A stretch of DNA of 18,795 nucleotides from Cladosporium sp. IMV 00045 (GCA_001931905.2 MSJI02000430.1:1-18795); one strand, 5' to 3'. Counted from the stretch's first letter, positions 1 to 9,372 are shown. Notes: generated by a model not told the origin, from the sequence alone. A program made the numbers and translations.

Positions 1-519
1 TACCTCGAGACTCCAGAGAGCTACTCGGCATCTCCACTTTTCGACAACACGCTCGACAGCACGTTTGATTTCGGCAGTGGTGACAACACCTCCAACTTCT
101 TCCCGGAGCTTGACTCTCTTATGGCAGCTCCCTCCATGGAGCGCACCACTTCCAACTCCAGCAACAACCCCATTATTGTGCACCCAGGCGGACCGGCACA
201 CAACCGCAAGCGCAGCTCCACTGCTGCCATGTCGCCGGCGACCTTCGTGCGTCCATCTTCTGTTGCTGGTGTCAACGCGAAGAAGCGTGACAAGCCTCTT
301 CCGCCAATCATGGTCGACGAGCACGACACCGTCGCCTTGAAGCGTGCACGAAACACCGCTGCTGCTCGCAAGTCCCGTGCCAAGAAGGTCGAAGAGCGCG
401 ACGCTCTTGAGACTCGCATTGCCGAGCTCGAGAACCAGCTCTCCGAGTCCAAGCGCGAGGCCGAGTACTGGAAGGCCCAGGCTCAGGGTACCGCTATTGT
501 TGACGAGTCCAGCGAGTAG
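1..519 (+). CDS. cpcA: Gcn4/CpcA-type bZIP transcription factor, C-terminal part (5' end outside window)
   Basis: The frame is open from base 1 to a TAG at 517-519, giving the last 172 residues. The end is a bZIP domain. The basic region begins [18 protein letters not shown], with the N-x-x-A-A-x-x-S-R signature at about 352-378, and is followed by a short leucine zipper ([12 protein letters not shown]). Upstream is an acidic, aromatic stretch ([14 protein letters not shown]) of the kind found in Gcn4/CPC1 activation domains, then a Ser/Pro-rich linker. Family members bind TGACTCA-type sites as homodimers in the nucleus and activate amino-acid biosynthesis genes under starvation (cross-pathway or general control). 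Control is usually translational, through uORFs in the 5' leader, but that leader is outside the window. No intron is seen in this part. Another fungal bZIP is possible, but the combination of basic region, short zipper and C-terminal position fits CpcA best. Confidence 0.9.
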   Translation, partial: YLETPESYSASPLFDNTLDSTFDFGSGDNTSNFFPELDSLMAAPSMERTTSNSSNNPIIVHPGGPAHNRKRSSTAAMSPATFVRPSSVAGVNAKKRDKPLPPIMVDEHDTVALKRARNTAAARKSRAKKVEERDALETRIAELENQLSESKREAEYWKAQAQGTAIVDESSE

Positions 520-1379
520 GTTGTCTGACCTACTCTGATCTGTCCGTCGTTGGTTTTCCCACACATCTCTTATTGAGCACACACAGATGAGACGACGGGT
601 GGTGGAGACTTTTTCACTCCACCAGCCCTTTCCACTCTGCTCTTTTTGATTCTCGATGATGACTTCGTGTGAGCTTTTGCTCCTGTCTCCTATCGCGAGT
701 GACTGACTGCTCTTGCTTTGGGTTCCTCTCATCTTTTCACATGCATCCGACCAATTTGGCGGATTGCATCTTTCGGTTTTTTCCTGGCCGTTTCTGATGT
801 CTCCCACACACAGTGGTCGATGACTCGTCTCGTGGCCCTTGTTCTCTGTTTCGGACTGTTTTAATGGGTTTTACTGATCTTTTCACCTTGTCGTTTTTTG
901 ATACCTGCTTAAATAGCACACAAAAGTTACAGTCTCTACCTTGTCTTCATCTTGATTCTTTATTCTTTGTATCACTTCTCATCTTTCTTCTCATGTGATG
1001 TCTTCTCGTTTGACTCATGATGCGCGAGCCCGCCTAGGGCGAAGATTTCAAGCCTCGGCTTTAGTCGAAAGTTGGGTCGCGAGATCACATGTAGATCACC
1101 GCACCTCGAGGCGTAGGAGTCCAACGATCAAGCTTACAACACCAATGATCGCAGAAGTGGACAGGCCAGAAAAATAGTTGATCTTTGTGAAGTCATCGCG
1201 GGTTTGTTCGTACCTGTATTCACAAAAATATCAAGCCTGCAGATCCTCCACATCTCCACCTCCGTCTCCATCATCACTCCCGCCCATCTCCTCCGCCCAA
1301 TCTTGCATTCCAGAACCACCATCACCACTTTCTCTCTTCCCGCCCTCCAAACCCTCACCTACAAACCAGACAGCCCAAC
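520..1379. other. Intergenic region between cpcA and the LYR-like gene
   Basis: This stretch holds the presumed cpcA 3' UTR, which is T-rich with many TTTT/CTTTT runs to about 1000, followed by the promoter and leader of the next gene. The last 130 bases before the ATG are CT/CA-rich, as is common in leaders of filamentous fungi. A perfect TGACTCA lies at 1011-1017. I see no further coding potential or RNA gene; the short open frames here lack any recognisable protein character. Confidence 0.6.
1011..1017 (+). promoter_or_regulatory. TGACTCA, consensus Gcn4/CpcA (AP-1-like) binding site
   Basis: The heptamer matches the Gcn4/CPC1 consensus exactly. It lies 492 bp after the cpcA stop and 363 bp before the ATG of the LYR-like gene, where it could serve the promoter of the latter. 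A perfect heptamer is expected about once per 8 kb on two strands (the reverse form, TGAGTCA, counts too), so chance occurrence in an 18.8-kb window is quite possible. Function is inferred only. Confidence 0.3.
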
Positions 1380-1769
1380 ATGACAACCCAACCAACCACC
1401 ATCCTCCACGCCTACCGACACCTCCTCCGCGCCACCCACCGTGCAACATCCACCTCCCAACCCGCAGCCTCCACCCTCCTCACCCACCTCCGCCTTCTCT
1501 TCCGCAACCCCACCCGCCCCTTCAACCCCGACCGCATCGCCCGGACCCTCCTCTTCCTGCGCCTCGCAGCCTCCCGACCCGGTTTGGAGCGCAACGTCGT
1601 GCGAAATGTGGTACGCACGTGGGGGGAGAAAGAGCACTTGCTCAGAAGGAAGGGGAGGGGCAGAGTGTTGAGGGATAATTGGACGGTGCAGATGAGGGCT
1701 TGGGAGGGTTTTGAGGAGGGGGTGAGGGGGTTGGAGAGAGGGTTGGGCCTGGACCTTGGGAGTCGTTGA
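1380..1769 (+). CDS. Small LYR-like protein (DUF1763-like), probably mitochondrial
   Basis: This is an intronless 129-residue frame starting at the first ATG after a CT-rich leader (context CCCAACATGA). Near the N-terminus is HAYRHLLRA, a Y-R-x-L-hydrophobic-R helix start resembling the LYR motif. A predicted helix follows, with LLTHLRLLFR, FNPDRIARTLLFLRLA and LERNVVRNVVRTW, and a basic, G-rich tail. Length and arrangement fit small fungal LYR-like/DUF1763 proteins. LYR proteins generally help assemble mitochondrial respiratory complexes or act in Fe-S delivery, usually together with acyl-carrier protein. The strong positive charge (many Arg) is compatible with mitochondrial targeting. The specific partner is unknown. 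The gene shows an abrupt internal GC-skew switch (see findings). Family assignment is from memory of the motif pattern; coding status is fairly secure. Confidence 0.65.
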   Translation: MTTQPTTILHAYRHLLRATHRATSTSQPAASTLLTHLRLLFRNPTRPFNPDRIARTLLFLRLAASRPGLERNVVRNVVRTWGEKEHLLRRKGRGRVLRDNWTVQMRAWEGFEEGVRGLERGLGLDLGSR

Positions 1770-2537
1770 AGGGCAGGGAAGCAGGATGATACGAAACGCG
1801 GATGGAACGACATTTATTGGATGGGAGTTTGAGGGGATTTGAACCAGACTGCTTGGATACCCATCTGGCCATGAGGCAAACATTTTGACGGTCGTTAAGC
1901 ATTCCTGTAAAGAGGAATCGCTGTCCGAAAGAGAAGGTGAAAGCTCCTGAAAGGGCACCAAAGGGACAAGACCAATCTCAATCCGCCGGGAAAACGCTGA
2001 GCAAGGCGTGGGGTTCCGTCAGCGCTATGCTCGAGTCCTGGAGGGAAGACACGTTACAATCGCTGAGAGACAGGAGAGCTTGATGCTTCACTCTTCATAA
2101 CAAGACACCGATGGCACGGAAGAGGAAGGACGAGCCAGGAACAGCCTCCCGCGAAGCCAAAAGCTGGGGGCATGGAGCTTCATTGCTAGGAGGCGAGTAT
2201 ACCTGAGCAGACGAGGGGATACTAGAAAGCATGCGAGGGACATGGCGCTAGAAAGGAGCATTGATGGACAACCAGGATGCAACTCGTGCGCACGAAGACA
2301 CGGCAAATGATCTTTCAGAAAGGATGCTTCGCAGATCAGCTTTGAAGCTGAAGATGTGTCAATAAGAAATTCATTATGGTTACGAATGCCATGCAGCGGC
2401 CAATTGAATTCTGTTTTTATGATCTCGTCATTCTATTCTTCTACTCTACCACATCCATCTCCTCACAATCCACTTCTTCCCCGTTCGACGCCCCTCTCAT
2501 GTTGAATGAACACACCTCACCCTCCATCTCTCAACAT
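1770..2537. other. Intergenic region between convergent LYR-like and OPI3 genes
   Basis: This region should hold both 3' UTRs. A 6-bp hairpin (ATTCCT / AGGAAT with a 6-base loop) lies at 1901-1918. A tRNA-like pair of box A and box B matches on the minus strand near 1837-1880 is too compact to be a tRNA (see rejected items). The open frame on the minus strand at 2088-2306 has no recognisable features and is left out. Confidence 0.5.
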
Positions 2538-3314
2538 CTACAACCCCTTCTTCCCCCTCTGCTCCCTCTCCCTCTTCGCATAAATCTCCGCGGTGAACGG
2601 ATCCTCGTACCTCAACGCAACACTATACACAACCCAAACGAGCCCCGTCAGCAGCACACCAGCCGGCTTCCCAAACCAGACCGCCGTGCCCAAAAAACTA
2701 AGCGTACTCCCATGATACATCGGCGCGGAGCTGACATTAAACGGGAACCCCGTGACCATCTCATCCATGAGAATCCCGAAGTAATCGCCCAAATATGTCC
2801 CCGTCACGCCCAGCGCCCACATACTGCTGAGGACCAGCGTGTTTCCCGCAGCCAGCAGCGCCACAGCACCCGCCTGCGCGAGCGGGCTCAGAAGCGCAGG
2901 GTGCGTGGGTTGGAGGCGCAGGGCGCGCTCGTAGACCATGTCGCGGGCGATGCCGAGGGAGAAAATCGTCACGGCGAGAGCGTAGCAGCCACGGTAGGCG
3001 TTGTTGCCCGCGAGGCGCGTGAGGGTTTTGTGCCGGTATTCGGTGCGCGCGGCGGTGTTCCAGAAGGTGGGGTTGAAGATTATGAAGGCTGCGGCGGCTG
3101 TGGGGAGGAGAGAGGGGGGAGGGGGTTAGCAATCTTGTGTGTGCTTTGTGTACGGGTTTGCAGTAGAAGAGAGGGTGGGAGAAGGTGGATGGAGAAGAGG
3201 GGTCTTTTCGTCGAAGTAGGATGTGCTGGTCATGAATGTAAGGATGAACTACTTACCCCAAAAGCTGGGTTGGCTGAAATCGACCAGCTGAGATCCTAGA
3301 GCGACGGGAGCCAT
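2538..3314 (-). CDS. OPI3: Phospholipid N-methyltransferase, Opi3 type (one intron)
   Basis: Exon 1 is 3257-3314 (MAPVALGSQLVDFSQPSFW) and exon 2 is 2538-3097. The 159-bp intron has a GTAAGT donor, a CTAAC branch site and a CAG acceptor after a long C/T tract. The product is 205 residues, essentially the length of yeast Opi3. Features in order are FNPTFWNTAARTEYR, a hydrophobic segment ending in GIARDMVYE, a Gly-rich hydrophobic helix, then the hallmark block GTYLGDYFGILMDEMVTGFP followed by PMYHGSTL and RYEDPFTAEIYA near the C-terminus. These match the phospholipid methyltransferase family, including the SAM-binding and ER-membrane segments. Opi3 carries out the last two methylations from phosphatidyl-monomethylethanolamine to phosphatidylcholine in the ER. 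The C-terminal REREQRGKKGL is basic rather than a classic KKXX signal. Splicing is inferred from sequence but restores a continuous family-like protein. Confidence 0.93.
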
Positions 3315-4337
3315 GGTGTTTGTTGCTTGTGGGAGAGAGGACTTGGGTGCGTGTGGGCGGGAGTCTTAGTTGTGTTTGTTGCTTGCGGTGTTGTGTTGCT
3401 ATGTTGCTTGCGGGTGGTGATGATGAACGAAGACAGAACGACCAAAGGGCACGAGGCGGAACGTACGCGCAATCGAGACACTTCACGCGAGGTGGTTATT
3501 TGGAAAGTGAAGTGAGAGTCGATCAGGGAAAACTGCAGAAGTGAGGTTTGGAGAGCTAAAAGTAAAGGTAAAGTTGGCACTCTGAGCTCTGATGAGAGTC
3601 GAAGGAACGTCACTTTCTTGAAGTGGGTCGGGCAAGCGGGGCATTTTGGAGAGAAGTGGATTGGTTGGCAATCATAGCGTGCCGAGAGCAGGTCGATGCG
3701 CTCAATCGAAACAAATGTTGCACAGTGAATGGATGGGCATTGAAGTGTTCATTACTAGCTACGTCCTCGCATTGATGTGCGCCTCGGGAACGCATTTGCG
3801 GCCATAAAGCCACTTTCTTCTTCACTTCAACCTCGCCCACAAAACCAGTGCCCGTTGCCCACCTGTTTCTTCACTCCATCTGCCTGCATGAACCGTTTTC
3901 TTCCTGCACGTGCCTGGAATAGTCCGGGAGTTTCTGGTGAGCCCTTGCTTGCATGGGGTGTGGAGTTCAGCTGCTGTGCAATTCGAGTCTCTCTTTGTCT
4001 TCTCTCCTAAGTCAGCTTCGCTCGGTTAGACATAAATGCTGGCAAGTGCACGCGCTATTACGCCAATGCAGCATGTCTTCGAAACTCACTTGTCGTTATC
4101 GTTCTTTCTCGTCATCGTTGAACTTGGTTGATCTTGGCGTGATGCTTGAGACTCACGCTTTTCGCAGCCAGCTGGGCTGTGCGATCCAAGTATGATACAG
4201 AATCTGAAAGGAAGGTGCAATGCAATGCTAAAAGCCGCTGAGGAAACCTTCCTGAACTGTTTAGGGAGGCGAGACAAGGGCATGCAGCAGGAGAATCAAG
4301 AATCTCAATGCCAAATTCGGCATTTCACATCGAGTGT
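3315..4337. other. Upstream region of OPI3 and 3' flank of the DUF2293 gene
   Basis: Both flanking genes are on the minus strand, so this 1-kb stretch should hold the OPI3 promoter and leader (from 3315 rightwards) and the 3' UTR of the DUF2293 gene (just left of 4338). I see no coding frame with family character, no tRNA and no repeat. Short open frames on both strands are uninformative. Confidence 0.5.
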
Positions 4338-6648
4338 TCAGCGGGGATGATGCTCTCTGCTCAGAGGCGACTCGGTGTACCAGGGCTTAGAGCCGTTCAG
4401 TACAACACGTTCAACCGGCGTGTTAAGAGCACTGCGTCGCGGTGAACGCTGTGAACGCGCCAGCTCACGTGGCATTTGCTGGACGGGTGCGGGAGCGCCA
4501 TGGATAGGGGCTGGCACGGAACGTGTCTGTGCCATCGACATCGGATACGCCTGGACGGGGTGTGCCATCCCAGTGGCAGGACCATGGTACATTACCTGAG
4601 GGTGCTCTGCTGGCTGAGCACGATACGGTGAAATGGGCTCGACCGGGCGACGATCGACTTGCACAGGGGATGCGTACCTCGATGAGGCTGCAGTCTTGTA
4701 GCCGGCACGATCATCGAGCAACGGGCGATTTGGATCGTATTCCGGCACAGTCGGCTCGGAGTACCTCCCATGCACATCACGCTCTTCTACCCGGAATGGG
4801 CGAAGAGGCGCCTCTGTGGGCAGGTGGTGATCGTGTGAGCTTTGAGGGGCAGGGGCATAGTACGAACCATCTGCACCAGACACAACGCGGATCACTTCAG
4901 GTTGGTGAGCAGGTTGCTCGACGTAAACACGACGTGGCGAGGTGAGATCCACCACTTCTCCGTGATAAAATCCTCGAGTGCTGGGCTGACCTCTGTAAAC
5001 TTGAGGTAACGGTGCTCTGGTGTAGGGTTGCACATATCCAGGAGAATCTAGAGTGCCGTCATCCATGCGCGACAAATTCACTGGTCTTGCATTAGGCGGA
5101 GTCGCAGGACGGGAGCGGTAGACTGTCGGCTCTCTGGATGGGTACTGTGGTGGCGCTTGCGCTGGGTAATCGTCGCGCTCTATGGATGGCATAGGACGAT
5201 CGCGCAGTTCAGGTTCAGCAAGGTAACGGGGTGCCTGTGGTTGGACCTAAGATATTATAATTAGTCTTCTCAACACTTTGCAAGACCTAGAATACTCACC
5301 GGTTCCATCCAAGTGCCGTTGACCATCACCGGTCGGGGCGGCGGGGGTGGCCCGCCAGGTGGCGGCGGCGGCACTCCATATGGCAGAGCATAGATTGGCT
5401 GCCCATGTGGCGGCACCTGTCGGTATTCAGTAGGAGCGGGCTTGTTCTGCATCTGGCCTCTGGCAGTCTGGATCATCTGCCTGGCAATGTCGTTACGCTG
5501 GGCCACCGTCCGCTTTTGCGGTTGCTGGTAGTGGCGGAGGTACTTATGATTGAGCTCGTCGGGTCGTTCGGCCCTGAGGTCCTCTTCGGCAGCCGGGCGG
5601 TGCACAATCTCAATGTCGCTCGATTCGTCACTTCCACTGCTGACTGAAATCGGGGCGCCATCGTCTTCATCGTCGTCATCGAGGACGATTGTTTCACGAA
5701 CGATTTCTTCCAGACCTTCATCTTCGTCACCCTGCTCGCCACGCCATTCGATGATCTTCCGCAGGGTGTCTGGCTCGACCTCTGCTCGTGCCATCAGCCA
5801 ATCGCCGAAACTCTTCAGCAGAGAATCGTAATCCGTGTAGTTGTGTCTGATCCTAGCAATGACAGCAAGTTGGACACGACGTGCCAAAGGAATGCCCCGA
5901 GCTTCACCTACGCGATCGCTGCCTTTCTCCCAGGCATGTGCGACGATGTGATCGAGATCGGCTTGCGGGATCTTCGGGAACAGCTCGATGATCGCTGAGC
6001 GGACTTGTTCCTCGCTCTCCTCACCCGACTTCCCTTGGTTGTAGCTCAATCCATGCTTGGCGAAGATTTGAGCTGTCAAACTGGCGTTGCGTTGGTTCTG
6101 CAATTCGACCGAGGTGAGAAACCGACCGTTGTAGGGAACATACCCCAGTTGCTCGCACGCTGCTTCCATGACGTCAGAATGGAAGTGGTAGCCTATGCGA
6201 TGAACATGATGGGACACCTTCGACGGGTCCAACACGTGGCGACTCGATGGGTGAGCCTGTCCGGAATGCGTTAGCTCTGACTTGGGGGGAAAAGGTGAGC
6301 GGTGTAGAGCGAATAGTTCACAAACATTGACGACGTGCACGGGCAAGCTACGCTTCCGTGAGAGTTCTTTGCACAGATCGGCGAGGTCGGATGTGCCAAG
6401 TGGGAGGAAGGTAAACCCCTTTGGGGCTTTCTTGTCGTACGATGTCTAGAACGGTGCTGTCAGTATTGGAATGTGGTTGGAGTTGACGGCGCAGACAGTG
6501 AACGAACCAGGTAAGCCACTTTTCTCTTCTTGGCGATGATTCTCTCTTCTTCGACTTTGTAGGGTTTGTCGCGGCGCTTCAGGGTGCTGCGAGCGTTGCC
6601 ATTTGATGCGGCGCTGGCTGCGCGCGAGCCGCCGGTGGTAGTCACCAT
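4338..6648 (-). CDS. DUF2293-domain nuclear-like protein, three exons
   Basis: Exons are 6508-6648, 5300-6445 and 4338-5246, joined in phase 0 to give 731 residues. Intron 1 (62 bp) has the donor GTTCGT, branch TACTGAC and acceptor TAG. Intron 2 (53 bp) has GTGAGT, ACTAAT and TAG. The ATG at 6648 opens MVTTTGGSRAAS and leads into a basic stretch (LKRRDKPYK, KKRKVAYL), a probable nuclear signal. Residues about 195-265 carry the DUF2293 core: IIELFPKIPQADLDHIVAHA, then GIPLARRVQLAVIARIRHNY and TDYDSLL. Next come an acidic segment (300-330), a poly-proline run (406-417) and a long Pro/Tyr/Arg-rich disordered tail. Three SUMO-interaction-like motifs are present: TIVLDDDDED, IEIV and VVDL. The molecular function of DUF2293 in fungi is not established. 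The start and the unusual first donor are the least certain parts. Confidence 0.85.
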
Positions 6649-7321
6649 TATGTCTCTCGTGCTTGATAAATTAGTGCGAAAGAAACTGCGAAAATGCAAG
6701 GAAAACGAGGTACGTTCCGCCCTCAGACACCCCGAACAGGCAAACAGAAGGAAAGGGAGGTAGAGTAGGGCCGGCTCGTGAGGAGCAGGCAGGTTAGGAG
6801 CAAAGTCTGAGCGCTTTCAAACCGCACCTGGGTTTGACTGCGTGCGAGGATATAGGTCTCCAGGAACAGGGATTGCGATGTTATGCAAAGCAGTCGAGCG
6901 CTGTATGAAAGCAAAGACTGCGAAGGTAAGGTAAGACGATGCCTTCGCCGAAGACGCGATGTGTGCCGACGCTTCTCTCCAACCCGTAAGCCAGCAGGAG
7001 ATGCGCAACGATCTACTGTGTCACGGTGCGGTAGCTGTTGAGAGAATCATGTTCACTCGTTAGACATTTTCCTGATGATCTTTGTTTCTTTTTTCTGTGT
7101 TGTGGTCTCATGCGTGGGCAGTGCGCATGTTGTAAGCGAAGTTGACCGAAGCTGTCAGTCGAGCGTGATGTTGTTCACTGAGAAGAAGGCGGTGGCTCGA
7201 GCTTTGCCGAGAATGACCCGAGCACCAGCCGCGGCTTATGGAAAAAAGTCGAGGCAAGAAAGAACGTCGAGGACTTTGAAGCTTGTGAAAGCCGTATTCG
7301 CACCACCGACATACAAACATC
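6649..7321. promoter_or_regulatory. Divergent promoter region between the DUF2293 gene and SAS10
   Basis: The two start codons face away from each other across 673 bp, so promoters and leaders for both genes must lie here. I see no TATA box at a convincing distance from either ATG. An ATG at 7213 opens a frame overlapping the SAS10 start out of frame, but it may lie upstream of the transcription start. Confidence 0.5.
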
Positions 7322-9199
7322 ATGGCGAAAAAGAGGAAGGCGTCCGGCCGTGGCAATGAGGAGCCTAAGGGCCCTAATATGGATGTTGGCGAGTCGCGAA
7401 AGCGCATCCGCACTTTTGAGGACATTGCCGACTCGGACGATGAATTCCACCTGAACAACGACAAAGTATTGCTGGACGAGCAGCCCGACGTGAAGCGCAG
7501 GAGAAAGCAACAAGAAGATGAACAGTTTCTGGACCAGTCCGACGAAGAAGTCTTGGGCCAGTCCGATTCAGACGAGGACGAGTTTGAAAGCGCAGAGGGC
7601 CACGATGCTGCGTCTCAGTCTGGCGATGAAGGCGAAGGTGATGATGAGGATGATGAGGAGGGTTGGGGCACCACAAAGGAAGCGCTTTACGGTGCCGACG
7701 CCATCGAGACCGAGGAGCAGGCTCTTGCCGAGGAGGCTGAGGCGTTGAGACTGCAGAAGAAACAACTGCAGGCCATGTCTGCCGCCGACTATGGCTTTGA
7801 TGAATCAGAATGGCAAGACGGTGCAGACGCGGACAAGTCAAAAGACGCAGCTACGGTCACGGAGATTTTGCCTCAGCTCGAAATCGCAAAGGACATGCCA
7901 GCCGCCGAGCGCCTGAAGCTCCTGAAATCACGATACCCCGAATTCGACCCGCTAAGCAAGGAATTGCTCAAGCTGCGAGAAGTACACAATCACCTTCTGG
8001 AGGAGGCAAAGGAGGCAACTTCACTGAACCTGCCATACGTACCTAACTCCGTCACCAAGCTCCGAGCAGCATCTGCCTACATTGGAACTCTTACTATGTA
8101 CTTCGCCCTTCTCACCTCCACCGCCTCAAGAAACGAAGAGAACGCGACAGCACTCTCGCCAAACCAACTGCGCGACCACCCCGTCATGGAGAGCTTGATG
8201 CATTGCAGAGACCTCTGGCAACGCGCTTCTGCGCTTCCCGAAGATCCATCCCGCGAGGAGATCGAAGCAGCGCTCGCGAGCGAAGACGAAAGCGAGGAAG
8301 AGGCCGAGGAGATCGCGGAAGCGCCCAAGCTCAACCGCAAGCAGCGCAAAGCCCTCAGCCGCGCTCAACAACAAGGCACAGCAGTCGACGCAGCCGCCGA
8401 GAAGCGCAAAGCAGAGCGCCTCCAACGCGCCGAAGCCGGGTTCGCAGACCTCGACGCCCTCGTCGGCGCCGCCGGCTCCAAGCGCTCCAAGCCCAAGACA
8501 CTCCCTCGCGCACAAGACGACGACTCCGACCTTGGCGAGGAAGCACCGCTCACCGCGGCAGAAGCGGCCGAGAAGGCGAAGAAGAAGAAGAGCTTGCGCT
8601 TTTACACCTCCCAAATCGCACAGAAAGCCAACAAGCGCGGCGCAGCGGGACGCGACGCTGGCGGCGACGAGGACGTGCCTCACCGCGAACGACTGCGCGA
8701 CCGCCAGGCGCGCCTCAACGCCGAAGCGGAGAAACGCGGACGCAGACCGGGAGACGGCGAGGGCGCCGATCTGGGCGGCAACAGCGACGATGAAGACGAC
8801 AACCAGGCTCAGCAGATCCGCGAAGCCGCAGACGACGAGGTCGACGGGTACTACGACATGGTGGCGTCGAAAACGGCGCGCAAGAAAGCCGACAAGGCCG
8901 CGTACGCGGAAGCGCAGAAGCAAGCTGCACTGCAGGGCGGCGAGGTGGTGCAGCAGGAGACGGTGGGAGAGGACGGCAAGCGCAAGATCAGCTACGCGAT
9001 CGAGAAGAACAAGGGGCTGACGCCGCACCGCAAGAAGGACGCGCGCAACTCGCGCGTGAAGAAGCGCAAGAAGTACGACGAGAAGAAGAAGAAGCTGGCG
9101 TCGATGAAGCCGGTTTACAAGGGCGGAGAGGGCAGGGGCGGGTACGGTGGCGAGTTGACGGGTATCAAGAAGGGGTTGGTGAAGAGTACCAAGTTGTAG
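7322..9199 (+). CDS. SAS10: Sas10/Utp3, small-subunit processome protein
   Basis: This is an intronless frame of 625 residues. The N-terminus is basic then strongly acidic (many Asp/Glu, about 65-115), and the family motif EEGWGTTKEALYGAD lies near 112-126. Residues about 190-305 form the Sas10/Utp3/C1D domain, including LLKSRYPEFDPLSKELLKL and LYLxxL-like helices. The middle is charged and coiled-coil-like. The last 75 residues are the conserved Sas10 C-terminal domain: KRKISYAIEKNKGLTPHRKK, RVKKRKKYDEKKKKL, VYKGGEGRGGYGGE and a terminal VKSTKL. Sas10/Utp3 acts in the nucleolus as part of the U3 snoRNP-containing small-subunit processome in 18S rRNA maturation. The start is the first ATG of a frame whose opening MAKKRK suits the family. 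Codons in the second half are very GC-rich, which creates long shadow frames on the other strands. Confidence 0.95.
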   Translation: MAKKRKASGRGNEEPKGPNMDVGESRKRIRTFEDIADSDDEFHLNNDKVLLDEQPDVKRRRKQQEDEQFLDQSDEEVLGQSDSDEDEFESAEGHDAASQSGDEGEGDDEDDEEGWGTTKEALYGADAIETEEQALAEEAEALRLQKKQLQAMSAADYGFDESEWQDGADADKSKDAATVTEILPQLEIAKDMPAAERLKLLKSRYPEFDPLSKELLKLREVHNHLLEEAKEATSLNLPYVPNSVTKLRAASAYIGTLTMYFALLTSTASRNEENATALSPNQLRDHPVMESLMHCRDLWQRASALPEDPSREEIEAALASEDESEEEAEEIAEAPKLNRKQRKALSRAQQQGTAVDAAAEKRKAERLQRAEAGFADLDALVGAAGSKRSKPKTLPRAQDDDSDLGEEAPLTAAEAAEKAKKKKSLRFYTSQIAQKANKRGAAGRDAGGDEDVPHRERLRDRQARLNAEAEKRGRRPGDGEGADLGGNSDDEDDNQAQQIREAADDEVDGYYDMVASKTARKKADKAAYAEAQKQAALQGGEVVQQETVGEDGKRKISYAIEKNKGLTPHRKKDARNSRVKKRKKYDEKKKKLASMKPVYKGGEGRGGYGGELTGIKKGLVKSTKL

Positions 9200-9243
9200 T
9201 GAATCTGTGTGTCCATGTATATGGCATTGTTGTGCCGTTGGGT

Positions 9244-9251
9244 TGTAAATA
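9244..9251 (+). promoter_or_regulatory. Puf-type 3' UTR element (TGTAAATA)
   Basis: The octamer begins 45 nt after the SAS10 stop codon and matches the Puf3-type RNA-binding consensus UGUANAUA. Puf proteins bind such sites in fungal 3' UTRs and alter mRNA decay or translation. A match this short could occur by chance a couple of times in a window of this size. Confidence 0.3.
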
Positions 9252-9350
9252 TTATCCTCATCAACATAGAGAAATGGGCTACAAAATCCAGTCCTTTGAC
9301 TTATCTGCCTGCGCACTTACTTGCCAAATTCTTGCCTGCTGCTCGATTAC

Positions 9351-9372
9351 TACCTAGGTACCTATACATGTA
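9351..9372. repeat. Overlapping small palindromes (TACCTAGGTA, AGGTACCT, TACATGTA)
   Basis: Three perfect palindromes occur within 22 bases: TACCTAGGTA at 9351-9360, AGGTACCT at 9356-9363 and TACATGTA at 9365-9372. CCTAGGTACC-like strings are common in intergenic DNA of filamentous ascomycetes, from general recollection. No function is known to me. Confidence 0.5.

Noticed and set aside
1837..1895. tRNA-like signals on the minus strand: box A-like TGGCCAGATGGG and a perfect box B GGTTCAAATCC.
   Set aside because: The boxes are about 18 bases too close, the T-stem has only two pairs, and the putative acceptor arms do not pair. At most a tRNA relic or coincidence.
1359..1961. 200-residue open frame on the minus strand over the LYR-like gene.
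   Set aside because: It is explained by the skewed composition of the + strand gene; Gly/Val/Glu-rich and without motifs.
2088..2306. 72-residue minus-strand frame in the LYR-like/OPI3 intergenic region.
   Set aside because: No homology recognised and no supporting signals; length is within chance expectation.
2376..3299. 307-residue open frame on the plus strand.
   Set aside because: It lies antisense to OPI3 and crosses its intron; the OPI3 reading is unambiguous.
8126..9316. 396-residue open frame on the minus strand.
   Set aside because: It is antisense to SAS10, whose GC-rich Lys/Arg/Glu/Ala codons leave the opposite strand open; it is Leu/Val/Ala/Arg low-complexity with no family character.
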